A stretch of DNA of 37,953 bases, from NCBI RefSeq assembly GCF_008806385.1, contig NZ_VZZK01000046.1:1-37953 (forward strand), in the 5' to 3' direction. A model generated the notes under the pieces. That model worked only from the letters and a program-made list of their open reading frames with translations, did not search any database and had not been told where the DNA came from. This stretch comes from Methylobacterium soli (GTDB taxonomy: Bacteria; Pseudomonadota; Alphaproteobacteria; Rhizobiales; Beijerinckiaceae). The position numbers were made by a program, and so were the translations under genes. Positions 8,050 to 15,606 of the stretch are shown piece after piece; positions within the stretch are counted from its first letter, which is position 1, and each line of letters starts with the position of its first letter.

Positions 8050-8847
8050 ATGAGCAGCATCCACCCCGTATCACGCTCGCGCCACGCCGACCTGCGCTGG
8101 CGGCGCTTCACTAGTTATCAATTCGCGGCGGCAACGGCTTTGGTCCCGCTCGCTGCGGCCGAGATCACTCAAGCGGCTCTGTCACTACCGTTGGCCTTCG
8201 TTCACCGCGACGGGCGCTGGAGCCTCGCCGCCGTTCTCGGCCTCTTGCCTGGACAGAATCTCTTCGTTGATGCCAGCGGCTCATGGCTGGCACGCTACAT
8301 CCCGGCTGGTTTGCGCGGCTACCCCTTTCTGATCGGCACACAGGCTAGCGGAGAGCACACCCTCTGCATCGAGGAGGCTAGCGGGTTAGTCACTGAAGGC
8401 CCGGATGGTGACTCGTTCTTCGATGAGGCAGGTGCGTTGAGCCCTCTCGTGACGGAAGTCGCGAACTTCCTGAGTGACACGGCTCGAAGTGAGGCGACAC
8501 TTGTGCAGGCTTGCGGGCTCCTTCAGTCGGCGGGCGTGATCGAACCCTGGCCAATCACGATCCAGGGTAGCGATGGCAGTCAACAGGTCACCGGTCTGAA
8601 CCGTATCAATGAGGCCGCGCTGAATGGCTTAGATGACGCAGCCTTCAGCCCTTTGCGTCGAACCGGTGCGGTTGGAGTGGCTTATGCTCAGCTTCTCTCG
8701 GTGGCGAATCTCGGCCAACTCGGTCAACTCGCCCAGGCTCGTGCTCAGGCCGAGGCAGCGGAACGGGCGCGCGCCGAGGTGAAGCCGATGATCACCCTGC
8801 CGGAGGACAGCAGCATCGACTGGGACTGGAGCAAAATTGGGCGGTAG
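8050..8847 (+). CDS. SapC family protein (intact copy)
   Basis: A protein of 265 aa matching the SapC family, named after a gene in the Campylobacter fetus S-layer locus; its molecular role is unknown. Visible features are an N-terminal region with LPLAFVHRDGRWSLAAVLGL, the central RGYPFLIG and SFFDEAGALSPLVTEV, then LLQSAGVIEPWP, and a C-terminal charged helix ending IDWDWSKIGR. There is no signal peptide. GAGGGA at 8037-8042 supports the ATG at 8050. The 3' two-thirds are duplicated as a broken copy at 10008-10496. The position beside the S-layer gene matches the known association of SapC with surface layers. Confidence 0.85.
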   Translation: MSSIHPVSRSRHADLRWRRFTSYQFAAATALVPLAAAEITQAALSLPLAFVHRDGRWSLAAVLGLLPGQNLFVDASGSWLARYIPAGLRGYPFLIGTQASGEHTLCIEEASGLVTEGPDGDSFFDEAGALSPLVTEVANFLSDTARSEATLVQACGLLQSAGVIEPWPITIQGSDGSQQVTGLNRINEAALNGLDDAAFSPLRRTGAVGVAYAQLLSVANLGQLGQLAQARAQAEAAERARAEVKPMITLPEDSSIDWDWSKIGR

Positions 8848-8915
8848 CTGCGCTTTGGTGACCGTCGCGCGATCTGCCAAATGACTGCGCGGGCATTTCC
8901 GCCAAGGACCCCCTC

Positions 8916-9020
8916 ATGACCGTAGCCCTTCCCATTCGGGCGACGAGCCTTTAGTTCGTTTACGTGGATGCGGGGGATTGGGTGTCGCTGCTCACCTGGG
9001 TTGCATAGCCACGCAGAGGG
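8916..9020 (+). pseudogene. 5' remnant of a copy of the 10568-11104 gene
   Basis: The ATG at 8916 begins MTVALPIRATSL and is stopped by a TAG at 8952. The frame continues FVYVDAGDWVSLL and is stopped again at 9006. The intact gene at 10568 reads MTSTLPLIARSLQFAYSEAEDRLSLL, so this is a decayed copy of its first 30 codons or so. The leader is also shared: both copies have GCGCGGGCATTT followed by CGCCAAGG before CTCATGACC. Homology fades near 9020, where the low-GC insert begins. Confidence 0.75.
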
Positions 9021-9066
9021 CTCGCGATTGTGCTTCTGAGAGTCTTGGGCCATCAAGGGGCAGAAT

Positions 9067-9960
9067 GTGACCAAAATCTCAATTATTGGAAATTGCCAGA
9101 GTCACGATATCGGCCGTGCAGTCAGGCTTGGGTCAGAGATTGTCGTTGATGATTGGATCGATGTGTCGTCATTCGGCACGGAGTGGTTTGAGCAAAAAAC
9201 TTCAGAAATACTTTCGAAGAATAGAGTTGAAGGTCTGGATATCGTCACGCAAACTATAAAAGATGCTCGCTTTGAAAACTTGAATACCGCTGAATTGAAA
9301 AGTCAGAGAAGCCGCATTCATACAATGACGAACATGTGGTTCACGGGGCTTCATCCTGACATGACGTATTTAGGTGGATTCAAAGAGAGAATAGTAGGTC
9401 CACTTGGCGATTACCACAGCAAAATTGTTGTTGGCGCGTTCTTGGCCGGCTTAACACAAAGTGAGTGCAACAACCTTTTTAATGGTCGTTTTTTTGAGAA
9501 GGTGGGATTGTTTGATGAGTTCAAACAATCTTCAATAGAGGCCCTTGGCCGAGACGATGGTAACGATATAAAAGCAGCGACAGAAATACTCGATGCGTGC
9601 CTTGAAGTTCCATGTTTTTACACAATTAACCACCCAACAGCCGCCGCCGTAGATATATTAGCTGGCAAAATCTGTCATTATTTTGAAAATAAATACGTAA
9701 ATTACGATAGTAGATACTATGCATCTACTTTGGCGACAGGCACTTGGTGGCCGCTTTATCCGGAAATAAAGGAAGTTCATAAGATAAAGTATCATACCCC
9801 TATGGCTTTCAAGCAAGCAGATGGGGACGGTGGACGAATGCTGACACTGGTCGAATTCATTGAACATTCGTATGCGAGCTATGGTTCGTATGGAATACAA
9901 GCAATGCGCAGCACGGAGCAGGGCGAGCACTTCAAGAATTTGATTGAATCGAATCTTTGA
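9067..9960 (+). CDS. WcbI-like polysaccharide biosynthesis acetyltransferase-type protein
   Basis: A protein of 297 aa. The N-terminus ISIIGNCQSHDIG carries the GNCQ signature of the WcbI family, which binds CoA/acetyl-CoA and acts in capsule polysaccharide modification. Further family-like segments are MWFTGLHPDMTYLGG and PLGDYHSKIVVGAFLAGL, and a late INHPT that fits the usual N/H-P motif. The start is a GTG at 9067 with AAGGGG six bases upstream. Its AT-rich codon use is unlike the flanking genes, and it lies exactly between the two halves of a duplicated block, so it is probably acquired DNA. The assignment rests on short motifs; the acetyl acceptor is unknown. Confidence 0.7.
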   Translation: MTKISIIGNCQSHDIGRAVRLGSEIVVDDWIDVSSFGTEWFEQKTSEILSKNRVEGLDIVTQTIKDARFENLNTAELKSQRSRIHTMTNMWFTGLHPDMTYLGGFKERIVGPLGDYHSKIVVGAFLAGLTQSECNNLFNGRFFEKVGLFDEFKQSSIEALGRDDGNDIKAATEILDACLEVPCFYTINHPTAAAVDILAGKICHYFENKYVNYDSRYYASTLATGTWWPLYPEIKEVHKIKYHTPMAFKQADGDGGRMLTLVEFIEHSYASYGSYGIQAMRSTEQGEHFKNLIESNL

Positions 9961-10007
9961 ACGCTTTGTTTTCTGATTTTGAATCGAGATCGACCTGCAT
10001 GCACCTT

Positions 10008-10496
10008 CCACATTGCGTCGATGTGGCGGGCGCGCTCTTGGTGAAGAGCACCGAGGGCGAGACGTTCTTCGACGAGAGCGGAGAACTCAGCGCGTCCGTT
10101 CGGCAGGTCTGGACCTTCCTTCATGAGACTGCGAAGAGCGAAGCAATTCTCACCAACACATGCGGGCAGCTTCACGCGGCTGGCGTGGTCGAGCCGTGGC
10201 CGATCCTGATCCAGGGCGAGAATGGCACTCAGCAGATCACCGGCCTGCACGGCGTCAACGAACTCACCCTGAACGCGCTCGATGATGCCGCCTTCGGCCA
10301 GCTTCGTCGGACAAGTGTTTTTGACGTCGCCTACGCGCAACTGTTGTCAATGGCCAATCTCTCGACGCTGGGCGAACTCGCTCAGACCCGCGCACAGGCA
10401 GAAGCGGCCGAGCGAGCGAAGGCCGAGATCAAGCCAATGATCACACTGCCCGAGGACAACACCATCGACTGGGACTGGAGCAAGATCGGCAGGTAG
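10008..10496 (+). pseudogene. 5'-truncated SapC family copy
   Basis: From about 10008 (HCVDVAGALL) the frame aligns closely with residues of the intact SapC at 8050-8847 (LCIEEASGLV). The alignment runs through FFDESGELS, VVEPWPI, GTQQITGL and LDDAAF to the same C-terminal end IDWDWSKIGR. The first 115 residues or so of the family are missing. The frame is open back to a TTG at 9957, which overlaps the stop of the WcbI-like gene, but that upstream part does not match SapC and has no good ribosome binding site. It is either a pseudogene or a shortened protein translated by coupling from the upstream gene. Confidence 0.75.
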
Positions 10497-10567
10497 CTGC
10501 GCTTCAGTAGCGCACGTCGCGCAATCAGCAGAGTGGACGCGCGGGCATTTGCGCCAAGGGTACCCTC

Positions 10568-11104
10568 ATGACCTCGACCTTGCCGCTCATCGCCAGGAGC
10601 CTCCAGTTCGCCTACTCGGAGGCTGAGGATCGGCTCTCGCTGCTCGCCTCGGATGCCGAGCGCCGTGTCGTGCATGTCGCGCTGACGCGCCGCCTGACGA
10701 ATAGCCTCGTCAACGGTCTGGCCAACCTGCTGGAGCAGTCCAGCCCGCTCGCCACCACAGCCCCGGCCGACCTTCGCGACGACATCATCCTGCTGGAGCA
10801 CCAGGACGCGCTCTACGGCGAGACGCAGGTGCCCTCGCCGGTTGCCGTCGCAGGAGGGGAGGAGACAAGACTGAACGTGCCCGCTCCCCGTTTGGTCCAG
10901 GCGGTCGACGTCAACATCACGCCACGGACCTTCGAACTCCTGTTTCGCGCCGGACCGAGCCCGTTGATCCGCCTCAGCCTGACCCGGCTGGAGGTGCACC
11001 GGGTCATCGAGAATCTCAGTCAGAGGGCGCAGGCCGCGGGCTGGAACATGTCGGTCGAGTCGGCCTGGATGGAGCCGGGGCAGATGGAGATCGTCTTCAA
11101 CTGA
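10568..11104 (+). CDS. Hypothetical protein, 178 aa, SapC-linked
   Basis: A soluble protein without signal peptide or membrane helix. The N-terminal beta-like start is LPLIARSLQFAYSEAEDRLS; the C-terminal part is VDVNITPRTFELLFRAG, then LTRLEVHRVIENLSQRAQ, and it ends QMEIVFN. I do not recognise a named family. It follows a SapC copy by 71 bp, and the duplicated remnant at 8916 follows the intact SapC in the same way, so the two genes moved or duplicated as one unit. That suggests a shared process, presumably at the cell surface. Confidence 0.7.
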   Translation: MTSTLPLIARSLQFAYSEAEDRLSLLASDAERRVVHVALTRRLTNSLVNGLANLLEQSSPLATTAPADLRDDIILLEHQDALYGETQVPSPVAVAGGEETRLNVPAPRLVQAVDVNITPRTFELLFRAGPSPLIRLSLTRLEVHRVIENLSQRAQAAGWNMSVESAWMEPGQMEIVFN

Positions 11105-11242
11105 GGAAGGGATCACACCGGGGCTTGCAGGCGGGGCTTGCAGGACTGCCGGTCTATGCAACTTCCGTTTAGCGTGGCTCATTCATCACATGAAGGAATC
11201 TCTTCACGCAACGGCGGGCGTTGTAGAAGCAACTTCCCTGAT

Positions 11243-11261
11243 GGTATGTTACAACCATACC
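11243..11261. promoter_or_regulatory. Inverted repeat, candidate operator of the XRE gene
   Basis: GGTATG (11243-11248) and CATACC (11256-11261) form a perfect 6-bp inverted repeat with a 7-base spacer, 28 bases before the ATG of the XRE regulator. The size and position suit an autoregulatory operator for a dimeric repressor. A nine-base direct repeat, GCAACTTCC, also occurs at 11158 and 11229. Confidence 0.4.
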
Positions 11262-11289
11262 CTACGTCGACCGCACCAGGCCCAGTACC

Positions 11290-11685
11290 ATGTTCACCAA
11301 CACCCAGCGCCTCTCCAGCCCGGAGGTTCAGGAACTCCGCCGCGAAGGCGGTCGTCTCCTGAAGCGTCTGCGCGAGGCGCAGGGGCTATCGCAACGTCAG
11401 CTTTGCGCGTTGGTCGATGGGGGGGTCTATACCTTCATCTCGCAGCTTGAGACCGGGCGTGGTCGCATTGCACCAAATAAGCTGCGGGCCTGGGCCGAGG
11501 CGCTTGACCTGCCGGCCGCCGACTTCGCCAAGATGATCCTGCCCTACTATGATCCAGAGACCTACGCGATCTTGTTCGGGGATGAGGAGCTGAGCTCCGG
11601 AGAAAACTCCGCCCAAGCACCCGCGACGTCGGGTCTGCATCTCGTCAGCAGAACTGAGATCAACGAAAAACCCCGCGAGCCGTGA
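11290..11685 (+). CDS. XRE-family transcriptional regulator
   Basis: A DNA-binding regulator of 131 aa. The Cro/C1-type helix-turn-helix covers about residues 18-75 (LLKRLREAQGLSQRQLCALV, then YTFISQLETGRGRIAPNKL), followed by DFAKMILPYYDPETYAILFG. It is a clear paralogue of the regulator at 2660-3250, sharing the ISQxETGRxRIAP and YDPETxA segments, but it ends without the resolvase-like second HTH. Its last eight codons (NEKPREP) lie in and just before a repeat hairpin, which supplies the stop codon. That suggests the original C-terminus was replaced when the repeat arrived. Confidence 0.85.
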   Translation: MFTNTQRLSSPEVQELRREGGRLLKRLREAQGLSQRQLCALVDGGVYTFISQLETGRGRIAPNKLRAWAEALDLPAADFAKMILPYYDPETYAILFGDEELSSGENSAQAPATSGLHLVSRTEINEKPREP

Positions 11686-11706
11686 GGCTGCGGGGCTGCT
11701 TTCTTC
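11665..11706 (-). terminator. Terminator-type hairpin (repeat hairpin 1)
   Basis: CCCCGC (11671-11676) pairs with GCGGGG (11690-11695) and AGCC with GGCT inside, closing a GTGA loop. On the minus strand the stem is followed by TTTTTCG, a good terminator for the small secreted gene at 11718-11900. It overlaps the end of the plus-strand XRE gene. Confidence 0.7.
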
Positions 11707-11717
11707 GTGGAGGCGGA

Positions 11718-11900
11718 TTAACCGCCGCCGCCAGGGCCCTGGCCGCTACCTCCACCGCCGCCTGTCGAGTTGGACCGGGGCTTGTTGTTTTCCTCGGCGT
11801 TGCCGGATGCGGCCGACGAGCTATTCGGATCGCGGCCCTGAGCGAGGACGGGGCCGGCGCATACCAGCGCCAGCGTCGTAAGGATTGCGAGCTTCTTCAT
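11718..11900 (-). CDS. Small secreted Gly/Ser-rich protein, 60 aa
   Basis: The N-terminus MKKLAILTTLALVCAGPVLAQ is a typical Sec signal peptide with an AxA-like VLA cleavage site after residue 20. The predicted mature part of about 40 residues is polar (GRDPNSSSAASGN) and ends in a glycine tail (TGGGGGSGQGPGGGG). The second of two adjacent ATGs (11900) is preferred because AGGAAG lies five bases upstream; starting at 11903 would leave only two bases. The function is unknown. It is convergent with the XRE gene and ends close to a shared hairpin terminator. Confidence 0.7.
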   Translation of the reverse strand: MKKLAILTTLALVCAGPVLAQGRDPNSSSAASGNAEENNKPRSNSTGGGGGSGQGPGGGG

Positions 11901-12021
11901 CATGGCTTCCTGGTGGATGGATCCAACTTAGGAGCGAACAACGGGGCTTGGCATTGAAAGTTGCTCCTGCCTGCTCACTTCCCAGCGCATCTTCGCCTTG
12001 GCTTGCTGCGCGTTAGTGAAG

Positions 12022-12240
12022 AAGCCCCGCGCCGTGAGGCTGCGGGGTTGAGTGACTGTGAGGCGAGAAGAGCGACCCCGCCAGCACAGGATCGGGGGAG
12101 AGGTCGACTGGCGGGGCCGTGCTAGGTGGGCAGCACCCAACAGCGTCACTCTGCTCGCATGGATTGGTACGGACACTCACGCAGGTGAAACGGGGCCAGA
12201 GATAAAGAGCGCCAGAAGCTGCGGAGCTGCGGGCCTCGGG
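12022..12240 (-). repeat. Double-hairpin repeat unit, single copy
   Basis: Hairpin 1 is at 12025-12047 (CCCCGC ... GCGGGG). Hairpin 2 pairs CCCCGCCAG (12076-12084) with CTGGCGGGG (12108-12116). Its minus-strand loop contains CTCTCCCCCGATCC. A downstream block, CACTCACGCAGGTGAAACGGGG, is identical to one in the array unit at 14813. The unit lies downstream of the minus-strand coiled-coil operon and could terminate it. Confidence 0.65.
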
Positions 12241-12269
12241 GTCAGAAGCTCTGAGGCGTCGCGCTCGGC

Positions 12270-12839
12270 TCAATCCTCTGTCAGGCTCTCGAATTCGCTT
12301 CTCAGGCTGGCGTAAAGACGCCCAAGCCAGAGGCGCGCATCCGCTTCAGCAGCTTTGGCGGCCTGCATCGCGTGCTCAGCAGCCTTCGCTCGTTCGTCCG
12401 TCAAACGTGCCGCTCCTTCCGCGCGTTCAGCCCGCAGATTGGCCTGCTCAGCAGCGGCCTCGGCGATCCGCGCACGCTCCTCGGCCGCTTCGGTCTGCGA
12501 CAGGCTGCGCCGGATAAGGGATTGTGACTCTCGCGTGAGTTCCTGCGCCAGGTCGCGTGCCCGCCGGACCCGCGCGCCGACATCGCGCACGAGCTGTATG
12601 GCGCCCGGCCAATCGGCTACGTCCGGGGCATGCCCCTCGGTCGTAACGTCCGGAGTTCCGGGCGTCGCGCAGGCCAGGCTGTTGCGCGGATCCCGATCGT
12701 CGAAGAGCGGCACCACGTTCTGCACGGCCGCCATGGTGGACGATGCTCTCATGACAATCTTGTCGGGGCTAAAATCGACGCTCGGACCGAAGAGCATGGC
12801 ATCCAGCGCCCCCGTTATGTCGCGTGCTGCCCGGGTCAT
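12270..12839 (-). CDS. Coiled-coil hypothetical protein (second gene of coupled pair)
   Basis: A protein of 189 aa. The N-terminal part is not coiled-coil (MTRAARDITGALDAMLFGPS). The C-terminal half is a long Ala/Glu/Arg heptad region (EAAEERARIAEAAAEQANLR, ERAKAAEHAMQAAKAAEADA), ending in a conserved tail, RLWLGRLYASLRSEFESL. The ATG at 12839 overlaps the upstream stop by four bases (ATGA); an upstream in-frame start would extend into the previous gene. The tail motif W-L-x-R-x-Y-x-x-x-x-S-E-F is shared with the upstream gene, so the pair is paralogous and may form heteromeric coiled coils. The function is unknown. Confidence 0.65.
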   Translation of the reverse strand: MTRAARDITGALDAMLFGPSVDFSPDKIVMRASSTMAAVQNVVPLFDDRDPRNSLACATPGTPDVTTEGHAPDVADWPGAIQLVRDVGARVRRARDLAQELTRESQSLIRRSLSQTEAAEERARIAEAAAEQANLRAERAEGAARLTDERAKAAEHAMQAAKAAEADARLWLGRLYASLRSEFESLTED

Positions 12840-13336
12840 GCCGTGCGCTTCTCGGGCTGAGCAAACGCGAACTCGCTGGCGACGGTGTCGTAGACGCGCG
12901 CCAGCCACTCCTCCGCAATCCGCGCACGCTCTTCGGCGGCCCGCACCCGCTCGTCAGCAGCCTTGAGAAGCGCGTCCGCCCGTAACTGGATCTCGCGCGT
13001 ATGAGTCTCCGCGGCCTTCACGCGCTCATTGGCGCTGGTGATGTCCTCGCGCACTCGCTCGAGGAGTTCCTGAACGCGCAATTCCTGTTCGTGCGCTTCG
13101 GTCTCGACTTCGCGCACACGGGTTGCGGCGCTCCGCACACGTTCGATCAGGTGAGACCACTCCTCGGGTGATGATCTGCGAGTGGGCGGCGACTTGTCCG
13201 CAATCTCGTCGGCGGGGCTGATCAGCCGCAGAACACTGCTGAGGTGGGCCTCGGAGGGATCGGCGCGATCAAGTGGCTTCAGTTCGGATGCTTGGTTCAG
13301 TATGTCATCCCACGAAAGCTTTCTACTCTTATCCAC
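12836..13336 (-). CDS. Coiled-coil hypothetical protein (first gene of coupled pair)
   Basis: A protein of 166 aa starting MDKSRKLSWDDILNQASELK. Residues about 60-145 form a continuous charged coiled coil (HLIERVRSAATRVREVETEA, VRAAEERARIAEEWLARVYD), and the C-terminus is VASEFAFAQPEKRTA. There is no signal or membrane segment. The stop overlaps the start of the next gene (ATGA), so the two products are probably made in a fixed ratio. The architecture recalls DivIVA-like or cytoskeletal scaffolding proteins only in a general way; no family is assigned. Confidence 0.65.
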   Translation of the reverse strand: MDKSRKLSWDDILNQASELKPLDRADPSEAHLSSVLRLISPADEIADKSPPTRRSSPEEWSHLIERVRSAATRVREVETEAHEQELRVQELLERVREDITSANERVKAAETHTREIQLRADALLKAADERVRAAEERARIAEEWLARVYDTVASEFAFAQPEKRTA

Positions 13337-13561
13337 CTACGCCCCCACACGGACCGGATTGCCGCCAGGACTGCTTCCTGTTCGGGATCTGCAACCGTCC
13401 GGCACGAGGTTGCGCGCCGTTAACCATTCGTCAATTCACAGGGTCAAACGGACGGTATGAATCTCTACAAAACAATGCCGCTGTGACAGAAGTGCTACTG
13501 TCTAAAACTCGACAATGCTTCGACCCAGCATGGCTGAATGCTGTCTGACAGGCGACGAGAA

Positions 13562-13690
13562 GGCCCGCCACGGCGAACCGGGCGGGCTGAGGTGGGGACC
13601 TTGCTTCGAAAGGGACAACCGGCCGAATCCCGTCTGGTTCAACCCCACGGTCCCGCACCGCTGCAAACGCGAGCCCGATGAGAAGAATGC
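13562..13690 (-). repeat. Repeat unit with a decayed copy of a 30-aa membrane ORF
   Basis: Hairpin 1 is GCCCGCC (13563-13569) with GGCGGGC (13581-13587). From about 13639, on the minus strand, the sequence matches the small membrane ORF at 17680-17772 (ILLIGLAFAAVRDRG here, ILIGLAVAAAVRDRWG there). It has lost one base just before the end, changing the frame, and has no start codon. The unit at 17605 has the same order of hairpin then ORF, so both stem from one ancestral segment. Confidence 0.65.
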
Positions 13691-13734
13691 TAGTGCATTT
13701 GCCGGATCGCAGCGCTCCGGCTACAGCCGCCACC

Positions 13735-13917
13735 ATGCAGAAGCTCGAAGCGCTCCTCGATTGCCTGACGGCCCGCCAGCGCGAACTTATCCTGGAGGCC
13801 GCTGGACGTGGCATGCTCCCACCGGATGGCTTGGTGCGGAAGATCGCCGAGCTGGAGAACGTTATCGCGGCTGTCGAGGCTGTAATGGATGAGGCGGCGG
13901 GGGACCGAGAGGCGTAG
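13735..13917 (+). CDS. Hypothetical protein, 60 aa
   Basis: The ORF reads MQKLEALLDCLTARQREL and ends AVMDEAAGDREA; it is a short, mostly helical acidic protein without recognised domains. An earlier in-frame ATG at 13678 would add 19 residues. That extension lies inside the decayed repeat copy and looks non-native, so the later start is preferred. Neither start has a strong ribosome binding site. The frame shows normal GC-rich third positions. It may be a real small gene or a chance ORF. Confidence 0.4.
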   Translation: MQKLEALLDCLTARQRELILEAAGRGMLPPDGLVRKIAELENVIAAVEAVMDEAAGDREA

Positions 13918-14139
13918 CGGTTCTCTGTGGCTGCGCCGCAGCACCCAGAGCAAGCCGGCGCTGGTAAAAGCCTGCTATGCCCCGTTGGCTTCACACTGCG
14001 TGCGCGCTCGCCCTCTACGTGGCCGTCTTGGCCGGGGTCACCCGCTCCGCGATGCGCTGGACGCTGAGTGCCGACGCACCCGCGGTCGAACACACGTAGT
14101 GTCAGAGAGTCTGACGATCCTGGCGAAGGAATCGAAGCC

Positions 14140-14568
14140 ATGACCGACCCAGGCCGAACATGCGGCGGATGCACGGTCTGTTGCCGAATTTTGGAGATCA
14201 AAGCGCTCAGCAAGCCTGCAGGCATCCTGTGCGAGCATAACACCGGCAGGGCGTGCGGGATCTACCATGAGCGCCCGGAGACATGCGCGCGCTGGTACTG
14301 CCTCTGGCGCAGGATCGACGCTTTGCCAGATGAGCTGAGGCCTGATCGGTCAGGAGTGGTGTTCACGTTAGAAAGTCGACCGCCGGGTGATAGTGCTTCT
14401 GAAGGAGCCTGTATTGTGTGTCGCGCTGTGGACGGGGGGCGCGCCTTTGATCAGTGGGAGGTGGTCGAGGCGTTCGCCATGTTTATCCGAGAGGGATCAT
14501 TGCCAGTGTGGAGGGCGTCCACCCAATCTGCGACCTTGATGTACCCTGGTCCAACCGGCATGAGCTGA
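14140..14568 (+). CDS. YkgJ-type cysteine cluster protein
   Basis: A protein of 142 aa with an N-terminal CGGCTVCC motif (residues about 8-15) and later cysteines in CEHNTGRACGIYHERPETC, followed by ARWYCLW. This spacing is typical of the YkgJ/Fe-S or zinc-chelating cysteine cluster family (PF03692), whose members are thought to bind metal through these cysteines. Its cellular role is unclear. The ATG at 14140 is preferred over an in-frame upstream start because AAGGA precedes it by about nine bases and the cluster normally lies close to the N-terminus. No operon partner is evident. Confidence 0.8.
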   Translation: MTDPGRTCGGCTVCCRILEIKALSKPAGILCEHNTGRACGIYHERPETCARWYCLWRRIDALPDELRPDRSGVVFTLESRPPGDSASEGACIVCRAVDGGRAFDQWEVVEAFAMFIREGSLPVWRASTQSATLMYPGPTGMS

Positions 14569-14643
14569 GTCACAGTCAGCGCGCCGAAGTCCCGGCATTG
14601 TTGCAGTCCATCTGTGGTGTCTCGTCTAGTCGTTGAGTAGGTA

Positions 14644-14671
14644 TCCTACGAGTATCCGGCTCATCGTAGGA
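14644..14671. repeat. 8-bp inverted repeat TCCTACGA/TCGTAGGA
   Basis: TCCTACGA (14644-14651) and TCGTAGGA (14664-14671) are perfect complements separated by 12 bases. It could be an operator or a small hairpin; there is no T-tail. Confidence 0.35.
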
Positions 14672-14812
14672 GATTGCCTCGCCATACAATTGGAAAAGCT
14701 AGTCGCGGCCTTTGACAGGCTTGCGACAGAAGCGATAGCTCTTATCAACGGCGCGCTTGGATATCGGTTCGACAGCAGGGAGTCGCCCAAGCCCTGGCGC
14801 AATCGACCAACG

Positions 14813-15565
14813 AAAAGCCCCGAGAGCCGTGAGGCTGCGGGGCTGAGTGCAAAGGAAGAACAGGGTGTGGCCCCGCCAGCGGATCGGGGGAGAAATGCCG
14901 GCGGGGCCGTGTCAGATGAGCAGCACCTAACGCCATCACTCTGCCCGCTCGTAGCGGGCCTGACACTCACGCAGGTGAAACGGGGTTGGAAATAAAGAGC
15001 CCCGCGCCTGGGTGTCGCGGGGCTGAGTCCGAGTGCAACGTTCGCGGTAGGAAGGCCCCGCCAGGCGCTATCGGGAAATGGAGTGCCGGCGGGGCCTACG
15101 TCGGGCTGATGGACCTGACACCCGGAAAACTCGATCCGGCCGATGGCCAGCGCTTCCACAAATGTTGGGCGCCGACCGCACGGAAAAGCCCCGCGCCAGG
15201 GGCTGCGGGGCGAAGCCGAGGGGGGTCGTCCGGCTGACTGCGATCGGAAGATGAGCAGTCAGCAGGGCCGTGTCGGGAGTCAAAACCGACCACCTCACCT
15301 TGCGCCTTCATCGCCGAGCGGCAACTCACATGGATCAGGTTCGGAGCGCACGAAAAAGCCCGCGCCGGCGGGGGTGTGCCGGGCGGGCTGAGGTTTCTCT
15401 CTGGGCATCACCCTCAGCACCGATGAGCTCGAAGATGCTGACGGGCCTGTTGTCGGCAAGAGAACCGACCCGGCTACCGTCCTCCTAACCCGGTAAGCTT
15501 GGCTCTAACAAATGTGGGGTCACAGGCGCGAAAAAGCCCGCGCCGGCGAGCCGGGCGGGCTGAGA
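14813..15565 (-). repeat. Tandem array of double-hairpin repeats, period about 180 bp
   Basis: Hairpin 1 starts, each marked by an A-tract plus GCCC, fall at about 14813, 14995, 15184, 15353 and 15531, all in one orientation. Each stem pairs GCCCCG/GCCCGC with CGGGGC/GCGGGC. Hairpin 2 follows in the first four units: GGCCCCGCC/GGCGGGGCC at 14869-14908 and 15054-15096, CTGACTGC/GCAGTCAG at 15234-15262, TCAGCA/TGCTGA at 15414-15441. On the minus strand, hairpin 1 ends each unit with TTTT, like an intrinsic terminator. The hairpin 2 loop often carries a pyrimidine run before CGAT. The fifth unit ends after hairpin 1 and serves the RTX gene at 15607. Confidence 0.7.
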
Positions 15566-15606
15566 GATATTATGGATGTGAGCGCCTTTCCTCAGGCTAC
15601 TTCGGC

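Noticed and set aside
13631..13660. tRNA T-arm-like GGTTCAACCCC, repeated at 17678
   Set aside because: No acceptor stem, anticodon arm or CCA context; the string is explained by the shared 30-aa ORF copies.
14626..15159. Minus-strand frame with PRFTCVSVR, similar to one at 12013-12273
   Set aside because: The shared peptide comes from the conserved repeat block CACTCACGCAGGTGAAACGGGG; the frames run through hairpins and are not consistent between units, so they are unlikely to be proteins.
14813..15565. CRISPR array or integron attC array
   Set aside because: The units are about 180 bp with diverged sequence, not short identical repeats with unique spacers. No Cas or integrase gene and no attC core site pattern are present.
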